From contig CAWCIL010000008.1 of NCBI GenBank assembly GCA_963795485.1, forward strand, positions 1,240,001-1,304,000: DNA of 64,000 nucleotides, in the 5' to 3' direction. The stretch is from AP-15 sp963795485 (GTDB taxonomy: Bacteria; Pseudomonadota; Alphaproteobacteria; ATCC43930; CGMCC-115725). The notes under the pieces are model-generated. The model did not search any database. It had not been told where the DNA came from and saw nothing but the letters and a program-made list of their open reading frames with translations. Positions within the stretch are counted from its first letter, which is position 1; each line of letters begins with the position of its first letter. A program made the translations under genes and the position numbers. Below, piece by piece: positions 37,701 through 47,351 of the stretch.

Positions 37701-38807
37701 TTACCAGACGGGGGCGAGACGCACCCGCTGCGGGACCGCATTGGGATGCGTCCGCAGCAGATACAACCGAACGAACGCGGCGGCGGCGGCGGCGGCCAGG
37801 GCCGACCGCGCCAGACGAGCCCTCAGGCCGCCCCGAACCCGAGCCGCCTCGGCAGCTTGCGCTAAGCGCCGCAGCCTTTCGAGCCCGGCCCGGAAGCGTG
37901 GATTCTCGATATTGATCGTAAGCGGAAACACCTGGCGGGAGATTTCGCTGGTGATCGCGAAGACGGTGAAATCGAATTCGGTCGGATCGAGGCCGAGGGC
38001 GTTATGCAACTCGGGCCGGGCGTGATCGCGCACATACATCGTGGCGAACACGGCCAACAGGAAGAACCGGATCCAGAGTCGGTTGATGCCCCGCAATACG
38101 CGCGGATCGGCGCGCATCAGCAAGGCGAAGGCATCGCCGTGGCGGAACTCGTCGTTGCACCACTTCTCGAACCAGGCAAAGATCGGGTGAAACCGCTTTT
38201 CCGGATGGTGCTCGAGCTGGCGATAGATTGTGATGTAGCGGGCGTAGCCGATCTTCTCGGACAGATAGGTTGCGTAAAAAACGAACTTCGGCCTGAAGTA
38301 AACATATTTTTTGGCCTTCTTCAGAAACCCGAGATCGACGCCGATATCGAAGTCCTTGAGCGCCTCGTTGATGAAGCCGGCATGCCGCGCCTCGTCGCGG
38401 CTCATGAAGCCGAAGAGGGTTCGGATGTCAGGATTGCTCACGCGTTTTTTGATCTCGGCATAAAGGACACAGCCGGAAAACTCGGCGGTCAGCGAGCTGA
38501 CCAGAAAATCGATGAACTCCTCGTAGAGCGGTGCCGCAATGGGCGTGGCGGCGGGATCGAATTCGGGCTTTCGGGCGAAATGGTCGCGGTTGGCGTCGCG
38601 CCGAAACTCCGCGATCAGTCCGTCCCATTCGCCGCGCACCGCGCTCACGTCGATGCGACCCATCGCCTTGAAATTCGTCGTGTAGAAGCGGGGGCTCAAC
38701 ACCGTGTCGCGCCGCGCGCGTTGCGTTGTTTCGTTGCGTGAGCCGTCAGCACCGTCCTCCACGAGCCCTGCTACCGATGGGTCCCGGTCAGATATCGCCA
38801 AATTCAT
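37701..38807 (-). CDS. acsF: Aerobic Mg-protoporphyrin IX monomethyl ester cyclase (diiron)
   Basis: Oxygen-dependent cyclase forming the isocyclic fifth ring of bacteriochlorophyll. The 368-residue protein begins, after a variable leader, with SPRFYTTNFKAMGRIDVS. It carries the diiron ligands: SLTAEFSGCVLYAEIKKRV, the first ExxH in FMSRDEARHAGFINEAL, and the second in WCNDEFRHGDAFALLM. The central KKYVYFRPKFVFYATYLSEK is highly typical. The start overlaps the puhC stop by 4 bases. Presence of AcsF means ring closure can run in oxygen; the anaerobic BchE is not in the window. Soluble or membrane-peripheral. Confidence 0.97.
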   Translation of the reverse strand: MNLAISDRDPSVAGLVEDGADGSRNETTQRARRDTVLSPRFYTTNFKAMGRIDVSAVRGEWDGLIAEFRRDANRDHFARKPEFDPAATPIAAPLYEEFIDFLVSSLTAEFSGCVLYAEIKKRVSNPDIRTLFGFMSRDEARHAGFINEALKDFDIGVDLGFLKKAKKYVYFRPKFVFYATYLSEKIGYARYITIYRQLEHHPEKRFHPIFAWFEKWCNDEFRHGDAFALLMRADPRVLRGINRLWIRFFLLAVFATMYVRDHARPELHNALGLDPTEFDFTVFAITSEISRQVFPLTINIENPRFRAGLERLRRLAQAAEAARVRGGLRARLARSALAAAAAAAFVRLYLLRTHPNAVPQRVRLAPVW

Positions 38808-39256
38808 GGCTTCTGCCTCCCTGCCGCCAGCAGCCGGGAAAAGACGCCCGCATTGGTAGCTCCGAAAGCTTCGAGATCGATACGATCACCGGTCACGAGA
38901 TCCTTCAGCGTCAGGCGCCCATCCGCCAGCGCTGCGAGCCGGAATGGGGCCGTTTCGCTGCCGCCGTCACGCTTCCGGTCGCGCGCTAGCCCGCGCAGCG
39001 CGCCGCGCAGGAACCCGTTGGTGCCGGGCGGGACGACGTCGATGGGCCGGCTGCTGCGAGTGTCGTAGATGGCAATACCGCCGCCCGGGCGATCGGCGAA
39101 GCGCAGGTCGCGTGAGGCAAGCACCGCCGCCGTATCGGCCCGGTGGGCGTCGGTAAGACGGCCCCAGCCGGCGCCGGCGAGCGCCAATACGATCATCGTC
39201 CCGGCTCCAATCAGTGGGCCGCGAGGAAAAGGGCGGCCGGCAAACGGATCGCTCAC
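38804..39256 (-). CDS. puhC: Photosynthetic complex assembly protein PuhC
   Basis: Membrane-anchored assembly factor for the RC-LH1 complex. The 150-residue protein has one N-terminal helix (GPLIGAGTMIVLALAGAGWG) and a periplasmic domain with the family's DLRFADRPGGGIAIYD, PPGTNGFLRGALRGLARDRK and DGRLTLKDLVTGDRIDLEAF. It is shorter than the family average but collinear. It sits between puhB and acsF, with a 4-base overlap into acsF. Confidence 0.9.
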   Translation of the reverse strand: MSDPFAGRPFPRGPLIGAGTMIVLALAGAGWGRLTDAHRADTAAVLASRDLRFADRPGGGIAIYDTRSSRPIDVVPPGTNGFLRGALRGLARDRKRDGGSETAPFRLAALADGRLTLKDLVTGDRIDLEAFGATNAGVFSRLLAAGRQKP

Positions 39257-39269
39257 ATCGCTCCCCGTT

Positions 39270-39920
39270 CTATGCCGCGACCGGTTGTGGTTCGCGTTCT
39301 TCGACCGCCGGCGAAGTGCCGCCGCCCTCAGGTTCGCAACCGGCCGCGGCGGCGTTCAGCGCCCGCGCCAGAGTTTCGGCAACCTCGGCGGCGTTGGGAA
39401 CGCAGCGGAGCATCGGCTCCGCGCGAGTGAGGCGCCAAGGTCGGACATGCGGCCAGAATATCGGGAAGGAGATGCGCGCGCCGTTCTCTAGCAACAGCGG
39501 AATTTCGCCGGTGCCGTCCCGATGGACCCGCAACCCGGCGGCGGCGACGACGCCGAAAGGAATGTTGGCGCTCATCGGCAACGCGATCCCGAATCGCAAT
39601 ACCAGCCGGCGGCTGGTGATGCTGTAAACCGTCGTGCGGCTGGTCAGCCAAGCGATCACCGCGAGCGTGGCGATCGCGGCAAGCCCGATGAGCAGGATCC
39701 ACAGGGCCGATATCGTCGCCCAGCGAAGCTGCCCGCCGTCCATGCGCAAGGCGGCGAAGCGCCAGACGGCGAGGAAAAGAAAATAAGGGACGAGCAAACC
39801 CACGTGAAACCCGCGGCGCGCCAGCGACAGGGCGTCGGGGGCTCCCTGCCACAGCAGCAGCTCGCCCGGCGGCAGTGCCTGCGGCAGTCCGCGGATCGGC
39901 TCTCTTTCGTGCTCGCTCAC
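39270..39920 (-). CDS. puhB: Photosynthetic complex assembly protein PuhB
   Basis: Inner-membrane assembly protein, a dimerising factor for reaction centre formation in Rhodobacter. It has 216 residues: an N-terminal GLPQALPPGELLLWQGAPD (the PH-like bPH2 start), two hydrophobic segments (GLLVPYFLFLAVW and ISALWILLIGLAAIATLAVI), and the PH-like TTVYSITSRRLVLRFGIALP. The start overlaps the puhA stop by 4 bases, so translation is coupled. Confidence 0.92.
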   Translation of the reverse strand: MSEHEREPIRGLPQALPPGELLLWQGAPDALSLARRGFHVGLLVPYFLFLAVWRFAALRMDGGQLRWATISALWILLIGLAAIATLAVIAWLTSRTTVYSITSRRLVLRFGIALPMSANIPFGVVAAAGLRVHRDGTGEIPLLLENGARISFPIFWPHVRPWRLTRAEPMLRCVPNAAEVAETLARALNAAAAGCEPEGGGTSPAVEEREPQPVAA

Positions 39921-40693
39921 AGCACTGGCCCGAGCCGCGCCGGCGTGGCGTAGAGATGCCCGCCGGCGTAATAGGCGGCGATCCGATCTTCCTCGCGCAA
40001 GGTGACCTGGTCGGGGTGCTGCAATTTCGGCACGCTGGCGAATTGCCCGGCGAGGATCGATTTCACCCGGACCCGGCGCCGCCGGCGATCGAAGCGGGTG
40101 AAGGGCGTCGGCAGCAGCACCCGGACGCTGTCGTCCGGGCCCGGAAGAGCGACCTCGAGATAACGCACGACGATCTCGGACCGGTCGACCCAGAGGTCTA
40201 CAACCCTGCCGGCAGCCGCGCCGTCGGCGCCGATCACCGTGGCGCCTAGCGGATCGAAGTCGCGGGGCGCCACCGAGAAATCACCCGCGACCCGCAGCGG
40301 GACAATTCGCGGCCCGCCCTCTTCGAGACTGACATCGGGGACATCGGCGCGCATCGCGTAGGAGGCGGGGCCGATCGCGTCGGCCATCGGATCGCCGGTC
40401 GGCAGCAGCGGCGATCCCGGTAGGCCGCGCCGCATCGCCGGAGGCAGCGGCACGGGCGGCTCGCTGCGTGGCGCCTGCCGGGTCGCGCCGCCCGGAAGTA
40501 AAAAAGTCTTTGGCCGCGGGATCGGCGGGAAACCCTGTACCCTGATGCGCTCGCTGCGGTCGGATTGCAGCGGGTATCCCTCGCGCTTGTCCTCACGGCG
40601 CAGGTAAAAGATGAGGCCGGCGAAAAAAATCCAAAAGGCGTAAAGGGCTAGCTGCGCCACATCGATGTAGCTGGTTATGGCGCCGGTTTGCAT
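39917..40693 (-). CDS. puhA: Reaction centre H subunit
   Basis: H subunit of the type II reaction centre, capping the cytoplasmic side and conducting protons to QB. The 258-residue protein has a single N-terminal helix (YIDVAQLALYAFWIFFAGLI) followed by FYLRREDKREGYPL, the conserved stop-transfer segment. The cytoplasmic domain has the family's PRPKTFLLP, GTVVDLW-type loop (AAGRVVDLWVDRSEIVVRYL), VRVKSILAGQFASVP and TLREEDRIAAYYAGGHLYAT. It is 24 bases downstream of lhaA. Confidence 0.97.
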   Translation of the reverse strand: MQTGAITSYIDVAQLALYAFWIFFAGLIFYLRREDKREGYPLQSDRSERIRVQGFPPIPRPKTFLLPGGATRQAPRSEPPVPLPPAMRRGLPGSPLLPTGDPMADAIGPASYAMRADVPDVSLEEGGPRIVPLRVAGDFSVAPRDFDPLGATVIGADGAAAGRVVDLWVDRSEIVVRYLEVALPGPDDSVRVLLPTPFTRFDRRRRRVRVKSILAGQFASVPKLQHPDQVTLREEDRIAAYYAGGHLYATPARLGPVL

Positions 40694-40717
40694 GGGACGA
40701 CCTCAACAAGTCGGAAG

Positions 40718-42145
40718 CTAACGAACGACAACGGGACGAAAAGGCGCGGCCGCCAGCCGGGGCTCGCTCGCCGAGCGAGCGAGCGGGCCGATCGCGACCA
40801 GCGTCGCGAACAACAGCGCAATCTCCAGATGGTAAACGAAGGCGTACCCGACCGACGGATCGGTCAGGGCGGGCCCCATTAAACCTCTCGCCGCAAGTCC
40901 CGAGACCGCATCGCGGATGACCCCTCCCAAGGCGATCGCCACCCCGGCGGCGGAGGCCTGGACGGCACCCCACGCGCCGATAGCGAGCCCAATCTGCCCC
41001 TCGCGCGCGATCTCCATGGAGGCGGTCAAGGTGCCGACCGCGAAAAGTCCGGCGCCGAAACCGATCAAGGCGCTGCCCGTTCCGAACAATGCCGGCGATG
41101 CGAGTGGTGCCGCGAAGATGACCGCGGCAAAGGCGGCGAGTCCGGCTACGGCGCCATACGCCGCCAATCGATAAGAGTCCTCGCCGCGTCCGAGCCGATA
41201 GGCTGCCAGGGCAAAGCCGGTGAGGCCGCCTGCCGCGAGCAGTGCCGTCAGCGTCGTCGTCTGACCGACGGTGAGATGCAGAATCTGGCCGCCATAAGGC
41301 TCGAGCAGGATGTCCTGCATGCTGAACGCGGCGGTGCCGAGCCCGACCGCGACGAGCCGGCGGTTCGAACGATCGCCACTGTTGAAAGCTCGCCACGCAT
41401 CGGCAAAAGACGAACGCGGTCCCGCGCCGGTGGTGCGCGATGGCTGGCGCGCCTCCTGCTTCCAAAGCGCAAGGAGATTGAGCGCCATCGTCGTCAGAGC
41501 CGCACCCTGGACGACCTGGATCAGCCGGATCTCGCTGAAATGCGCGAGCAGCACCCCAAAAACGACGGCACTCGCGGCCATGCCGGCAAGGAGCATCACG
41601 CAGAGGAGGGCGACAACGCGCGGATGCGATTCAGGCGGCGTCAAATCTGTGGCGAGCGCGAGCCCGACCGTCTGGGTCGTGTGCAGCCCGGCGCCGAGCA
41701 TCAGGAAGGCGAGGCCGGCCCCCGCCTCACCGATGATCGGCGGCCCGTGCGTGTCCCCGGACAGCACGATCAAAGCGAACGGCATGATCGCCAGGCCGCC
41801 GAACTGCAAAAGCGTGCCCATCCAGATGAAAGGCACGCGTCGCCAGCCGAGCAGCGAGCGGTGCGTATCGGAGCGAAAGCCGACGATAGCGCGGAACGGC
41901 GCGAAAATCAGCGGCAGCGAGACCATGACGGCGACGAGCCAAGCCGGCACCGCAAGCTCGACGATCATGACCCGGTTGAGGGTGCCGATCAGCAGCACGA
42001 CCGCCATCCCGACCGACACCTGGAACAGCGACAGCCGCAACAGCCGACCAAACGGCACCTCCACCGTCGCGACATCTGCAAAAGGCAGGTATCGCGGGCT
42101 GAGCTCGCGCCACTTCTCGGCCAAAACCTCGTTGACCCGTTTCAT
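40718..42145 (-). CDS. lhaA: LH1 assembly protein LhaA (PucC/BCD family)
   Basis: Twelve-helix membrane protein of the BCD branch of the major facilitator superfamily, needed for LH1 assembly, probably handling bacteriochlorophyll. It is 475 residues from ATG 42145 (MKRVNEVLAEKWRELSPRYL). Signatures: LIGTLNRVMIVELAVPAWLV, FRAIVGFRSDTHRSLLGWRR, VPFIWMGTLLQFGGLAIMP and AFSMQDILLEPYGGQILHL. The ATG overlaps the bchM stop. A second, shorter member of the same family lies between bchG and bchP. Confidence 0.95.
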   Translation of the reverse strand: MKRVNEVLAEKWRELSPRYLPFADVATVEVPFGRLLRLSLFQVSVGMAVVLLIGTLNRVMIVELAVPAWLVAVMVSLPLIFAPFRAIVGFRSDTHRSLLGWRRVPFIWMGTLLQFGGLAIMPFALIVLSGDTHGPPIIGEAGAGLAFLMLGAGLHTTQTVGLALATDLTPPESHPRVVALLCVMLLAGMAASAVVFGVLLAHFSEIRLIQVVQGAALTTMALNLLALWKQEARQPSRTTGAGPRSSFADAWRAFNSGDRSNRRLVAVGLGTAAFSMQDILLEPYGGQILHLTVGQTTTLTALLAAGGLTGFALAAYRLGRGEDSYRLAAYGAVAGLAAFAAVIFAAPLASPALFGTGSALIGFGAGLFAVGTLTASMEIAREGQIGLAIGAWGAVQASAAGVAIALGGVIRDAVSGLAARGLMGPALTDPSVGYAFVYHLEIALLFATLVAIGPLARSASEPRLAAAPFRPVVVR

Positions 42146-42843
42146 GCGGCGACCAGCTCCAGGGCCTGCGAGATGTAAAAACCGCTGGTGATGCGCCCGC
42201 CCCGGGCCGGTCGCCAGGGGGCCAGCCGCGGCTCCGCGGCGAGAGTTCGCCGCAGCGCCGCAGCGCCGATCGGTTCGATGGACGGCGAACGGTCGCTGCG
42301 TGGGAATAGTCGCCCGAGCGCGTGCATCGCCGCGAGCAAAGGCGTGCGCGGGGCAAACGTGAACAGCAGCGATAGATCTGTACGCACCGCCATTTCCGAC
42401 AGGATTCGAACCGCGTCGTCCGCGCCGTAGTGGATCAACGAATCCATCGCGATCGCATGGTCGAACCGGCCCAGTTCCGGGTCGCGCATGTCGCCGACCC
42501 GAAACTCGACCCGCCCCGGAGCGAGATCGTGCGGGAGCCGCGCAGCGGCGAGACCAATGAGGCGCGGCGAGAGATCGACAGCGACCACGTCGGCGCCTCG
42601 CCGGGCTGCGTCGAGCGCGAAGGCGCCGGTGCCGCAACCGGCGTCGAGGAGGCGCCTGCCGTGCAGATCCGGCGGAAGCCACTCCAGCATTTGCCGCCGC
42701 ATCGCGTCGCGCCCGGCGCGAACCGTAGCCCGAATGCGGCTCAGCGGCGCGTCTGAGGTCAGCCGCGACCACGCTTCGACCGCCGTCCGATCGAAATAGG
42801 TCTCGATCTGTCCGCGGCGCTCCTGGTAGGTCGACACGACCAT
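42142..42843 (-). CDS. bchM: Mg-protoporphyrin IX O-methyltransferase
   Basis: SAM-dependent methyltransferase making Mg-protoporphyrin IX monomethyl ester, the AcsF substrate. Its 233 residues begin at ATG 42843 (MVVSTYQERRGQIETYFDRT), the canonical BchM start. SAM motif I is RLLDAGCGTGAFALDAARRG, with DVVAVDLSP following. The C-terminus GGRITSGFYISQALELVAA matches the family. It overlaps the bchL stop. Confidence 0.96.
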   Translation of the reverse strand: MVVSTYQERRGQIETYFDRTAVEAWSRLTSDAPLSRIRATVRAGRDAMRRQMLEWLPPDLHGRRLLDAGCGTGAFALDAARRGADVVAVDLSPRLIGLAAARLPHDLAPGRVEFRVGDMRDPELGRFDHAIAMDSLIHYGADDAVRILSEMAVRTDLSLLFTFAPRTPLLAAMHALGRLFPRSDRSPSIEPIGAAALRRTLAAEPRLAPWRPARGGRITSGFYISQALELVAA

Positions 42844-43754
42844 CAGTCGAAACCCAAGAGGTCGAAGATGTCGCGGTCCTTCATCGGCGCCGCGACCAGC
42901 GGCTCGGTTCCGGCCCACAATGCCGCGGCGAGCCGGAGATATTCGTCCTGCACCGCGGCCAGCTCGGGCGACGCTTCCATCTCGAACAAGGTCGATTTCT
43001 TCAGCCGACTGCGGCGGATCACGTCGAGATCCGGGAAGTGCGCCATCGTGCGCAGACCGACCGCGGCATTGTAGCGGTCGATCTGGTCGGTATCGACGCT
43101 GCGGTTGGCGATGACGCCGCCCAGCCGGACATTGTAGTTGCGCGACTTCGCCTGGATCGCCGCGACGATGCGGTTCATCGCGAAGATCGAGTCGAAATCA
43201 TTGGCGGTAACGATCAGCGCCCGGTCGGCGTGCTGCAACGGCGCGGCGAACCCGCCGCAGACGACGTCGCCCAACACGTCGAAGATCACGACATCGGTAT
43301 CGTCGAGCAGATGATGCGCTTTCAAAAGCTTCACGGTCTGGCCGACGACATAGCCGCCACAGCCGGTGCCGGCCGGTGGTCCTCCTGCCTCGACGCACAT
43401 CACGCCGTTGTAGCCCTCGTGCACGAAATCCTCGACGCGCAGCTCTTCGGCATGAAAATCGACGGTTTCAAGCACGTCGATCACCGTCGGCGCGAGGCGC
43501 TTCGTCAAAGTGAAAGTAGAGTCATGTTTGGGATCGCAGCCGATCTGCAACACTCGCCTGCCGAGCTTGGCGAAGGCAACCGACAGATTGGATGATGTCG
43601 TGCTCTTGCCGATGCCGCCCTTGCCGTATACAGCGAATACTTTTGCCGTATCGATCTTCAGCGCAGGGTCCATTTGCACCTGCAGGCTGCCCTCGCCGTC
43701 GGGGCGCGGAACCGCCGGTTGGCGTAAGGCCGATGGTGCGGCTGCGAGATTCAT
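42843..43754 (-). CDS. bchL: Dark-operative protochlorophyllide reductase ATPase (iron protein) subunit
   Basis: NifH-like ATPase that feeds electrons to BchNB, reducing ring D in the dark. The 303-residue protein contains the P-loop VYGKGGIGKSTTSSNLSVAF, QIGCDPKHDSTFTLT, and the two 4Fe-4S ligand regions CVEAGGPPAGTGCGGYVVGQ and FDVLGDVVCGGFAAPL. The start ATG 43754 overlaps the bchH stop (ATGA). Confidence 0.97.
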   Translation of the reverse strand: MNLAAAPSALRQPAVPRPDGEGSLQVQMDPALKIDTAKVFAVYGKGGIGKSTTSSNLSVAFAKLGRRVLQIGCDPKHDSTFTLTKRLAPTVIDVLETVDFHAEELRVEDFVHEGYNGVMCVEAGGPPAGTGCGGYVVGQTVKLLKAHHLLDDTDVVIFDVLGDVVCGGFAAPLQHADRALIVTANDFDSIFAMNRIVAAIQAKSRNYNVRLGGVIANRSVDTDQIDRYNAAVGLRTMAHFPDLDVIRRSRLKKSTLFEMEASPELAAVQDEYLRLAAALWAGTEPLVAAPMKDRDIFDLLGFD

Positions 43755-46700
43755 GCGGCGACCTCCATGCCAATCCCTTCGAAACGGTCTTCCAGCTCCT
43801 CGCTTGCCCGACGCAACACGTCGAGCATCTCCTCGTCCGGGGCCCAATAGCGACGCTGATGCGCCTCGATCAACCGGTTGGCGATCCTGACGGACGCGGC
43901 GGGGTTGAGCGCCGCGAGCCGCTCCCGCATCCCGGCGTCGGCGATGTAAACCTCGGTGATCTGCCGGTAGACCCAGGGCGCCACCTGGCCGGTCGTCGCC
44001 GACCAGCCGAGCGTGTTGGTGACGTGCGCCTCGATCTGGCGTACCCCCTCGTAGCCGTGCTCGAGGAGGGCGTCGTACCATTTCGGGTTGAGCGCCCGCG
44101 TGCGCGTCTCAAGCGCCACCTGCTCGGCCAGGCTGCGCACGAGTCCGTCGCCGCGCGTCTGGTCGCCGATGTAGATTTCGGCTGCGGTGCCGCGGGCCCG
44201 CCGAACCGCCCGGGCGATGCCGCCGAGCGTATCGAAATAATGGTCGACGGTGGTGACGCCGAGTTCGATCGAATCGAGGTTCTGGTAAGCGACATCGACG
44301 CATCCGAGCAGGTGCGCGAGGACTTGGTCCTGTCGCTCCGGCTTGGCGGCCACGCCATAGGCGAAGCCTTTGCGGCGGAGGAAAGCCTCGGCCAATTCGT
44401 CTTCGTCGTTCCACGCGCCATGATCGAGCAGGTGATTGACATTGGAGCCGTAGGCGCCGTCGGCATTGCCGAACACCCGCAACGCGGCTTGCGCCAGGCC
44501 ACCGCCATGTTTGGCCTGAAAATCGAGGGCATGCTTGCGTACGAAATTCTGCTCGATCGGCTCGTCGGCGGTGGCGGCAAGCAACGCCGCCTCGGCTAAG
44601 AGCTTCGTCTGCAAAGGCAGCAGATCGCGAAAGATCCCGGAGAGAGTGACGATCACATCGATGCGCGGCCTTCCCAGCTCTTCGAGCGCGACCAGCTGAG
44701 CTCCGGCCAGCCGGCCGTAGCTGTCGCGCCGGGGCTCGGCTCCCAACAGCCACAGCGCCTGCGCGATCGGGCCGCCTTCAGTCTTCAGATTATCGGTGCC
44801 CCACAGCACCATCGCGACGGTTTCTGGCGGTGCATGGCCGTCGGTGCGGTGGCGCGCCAACAGCCGTTCGGCTTGCCGCGCGCCATCCTTGACGGCGAAG
44901 ACGCTCGGAATGCGGAACGGGTCAAAGCCGTGCAGGTTGCGACCGGTCGGCAGAACGTCGCTGTTCCGCAACAGATCGCCGCCGGGCGCCGGCGGCAGAA
45001 ACCGGCCATCGAGGGCACGGAGTAGCGCGGGGATCTCATAATCTGTTGCCAGAAGTTCGTCGAGCCTTGCCCGCACCGCAGCATCCGAAATGCCAGCTGC
45101 GTCGAGCATCTCGGCACGCGCCGCTGCGCCGAGGGGCTCGCCGACCACATGCAGCCCGCAAGGGATCAATGTTCCTTCGAGCTCGAACAAGGCCTGGACC
45201 ACATCCCCGATCTTACCGGCGGCATCCCCTGTCCATTGGGGCTCGGCTGAGACCAGATCGAGCTGTGCCGCCTGGGTTTGGATAAAGGCGGCAAGCGAGC
45301 TGCGCTGTTCGGGGTCGGCGTCCGGCCCGAGCGTGCGCCATCGGTCGAGCGACGCCTTCAGGTCGGCGAGATCCCGATAGAGCCCGGCCCGGGTTACGGG
45401 CGGCGTCAGATAGCTGATCAGAGCGGCGCCGGAGCGGCGCTTCGCGATCGTGCCTTCCGATGGATTGTTCGCGGCATAGAGATAGAAATTCGGCAACTCG
45501 CCGATCAGCCGGTCCGGCCAGCAGGCGCCCGAAAGTCCAACCTGCTTGCCAGGCATGAATTCGAGCGCCCCGTGCGTGCCGAAGTGCAATACCGCGTCTG
45601 CCGCAAAATCCTCCCGCAGCCAGCGGTAGAAGGCGGCAAAGGCATGGGTCGGCGCGCAACCGCGCTCGAACATCAGCCGCATCGGGTCGCCTTCGTAGCC
45701 AAACGACGGCTGGATCCCGATAAGGATGTTGCCAAAGCGCTCGCCCAGCACCAGCAATCCGCCGCCGTCGCTTTGCTGGCGGCCGGGCGCCGGCCCCCAT
45801 TGCGCCTCGATCTCTTCGAGCCAGGATTCGCGCCGCACGTGGTCGTCGGCGGCGATCCGCGCAACGACATTGGCGTCGGTCCCGAAGCGTCCGGCATTCC
45901 CTCCGGTGACGCAATCGCGCAGCGCATCTGCCGAGGGCGGCGGATCGACCTGGTAGCCGGCGTCCCGCAATGCCCGCAGCGTGTTGTAGAGAGATTCGAA
46001 AACCGAGAGATGCGCCGCTGTTCCGGTGGCGCCGGCATTCGGCGGGAAGTTGAAGAGAACGACGGCAATCTTGCGGTCGGCTGGTGCCTTGCGGCGCAGT
46101 GCGACGAGCCGAGCAACCCGACCCGCCAGCATCGCGGCCCGCTCCGGGTGGGTCACCATGTCGCGCCGACGCTCACCTTTTGCCGCATTCGAACGCCCGC
46201 CGTAGGTCATCGGCCAAACGGCGCCGTCGAGTTCGGGGATCGCGACCATCATCGTCGCCTCGATCGGCGTCAACCCGTGCGCGTTCTCCTGCCATTCCTG
46301 CAAGGTCTGGAACTCGACCGGATGGGCGGCGACGTACGGCACATCGAGCGAGGCCAGCAATTTCGCCGCGGCATCTCCATCGTTGTAGGCCGGGCCGCCC
46401 ACGAGGGAAAAACCGGTCAGCGAAACGATCGCATCGATCACCGGCCGGCCATTGCGCAGGAAATAGCGCTCAACCGCAGGGCGCGCATCGAGCCCACTCG
46501 CAAAGGCCGGGACGACGCGCAGTCCCTTCGCCTCCAGAGCGGCGATGACGCCGTCGTAATGCGCGGCATTGTCCGACAGCACGTAGGAGCGCATCACCAA
46601 CAGGCCGACCGTCCCGGCTTCGCCCACCCCCGGCAGATCTTCGAGCCGCCTTGCAACGCGCCCGGCCGCCCGCGGATGATACAGGCCCTCGGTCGGGTAT

Positions 46701-47351
46701 TCGATCGGCATGCTGGCTTTTACGGCGCCGGCCAGCCCTACGCGGGTGCCGGCCGCGTAACGGCCGACGAGCATGCGCACCAGGTTCGCCCAATTCTCGG
46801 CCGACCCCGCCAGCAGATACTGGTGGGCGATGAAGTAGGCGCGGACGTCTCTGCGCTGTTCCCGGAATGAAACGAAGCAGCCGCGGCAATTGCCGCAGCG
46901 TTTTCATCTGGTCGCGGCCGCTGGACCCGCCACCGCTGCGGCTGCCGCGGAGCCGCTTCAAGAGAGCCAGCGGTCCTTTCGCGTCGCCGCTCATGTCGAA
47001 GCGGCCGAGCCGCGTCAGACGCACGACCTCGCCGGCGCAAAGGCAGCACAGCATCGCGTCGCAACAGTCGCGCCGGGCGGCCAGCGCCGGCAGCACGGCG
47101 CGGATGTGATCGTCGAGAAACATCATCGTCACGATCACGATGTCGCCGCGGGCGATCTCGGCTCGGCAGGCATCGAGTGCGGCATCGTCGGCGCCCCACT
47201 CGTCGGCCGCATGCACCGACAGTTCGAGGCCCGGCAGCTCGCCGCGCAACAGCGTCCGGGCGCGGGCCACCGCACCCGCCATGTGGCTGTCCAATGCTAC
47301 GATGACGACGCGGATCGGGGTCGCGTCAGCTGCTGAAATGCGCTTTGGCAT
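43751..47351 (-). CDS. bchH: Mg-chelatase H subunit (one frameshift)
   Basis: Porphyrin-binding subunit that inserts Mg into protoporphyrin IX with BchI and BchD (not in the window). The start ATG 47351 lies inside the 3' end of bchB. An extra base at 46850 splits the gene after RFIPGTAQ; removing it restores the family string PGTAQDVRAYFIAHQYLLAG. Other chelatase motifs: FVRKHALDFQAKHGGGLAQA, VLHFGTHGALEFMPGKQVGL, NPSEGTIAKRRSGAALISYL and PTGRNLHGFDPFRIPS. Corrected length is 1199 residues, as expected. Distant paralogue of the CobN encoded at 28-32 kb. Confidence 0.95.
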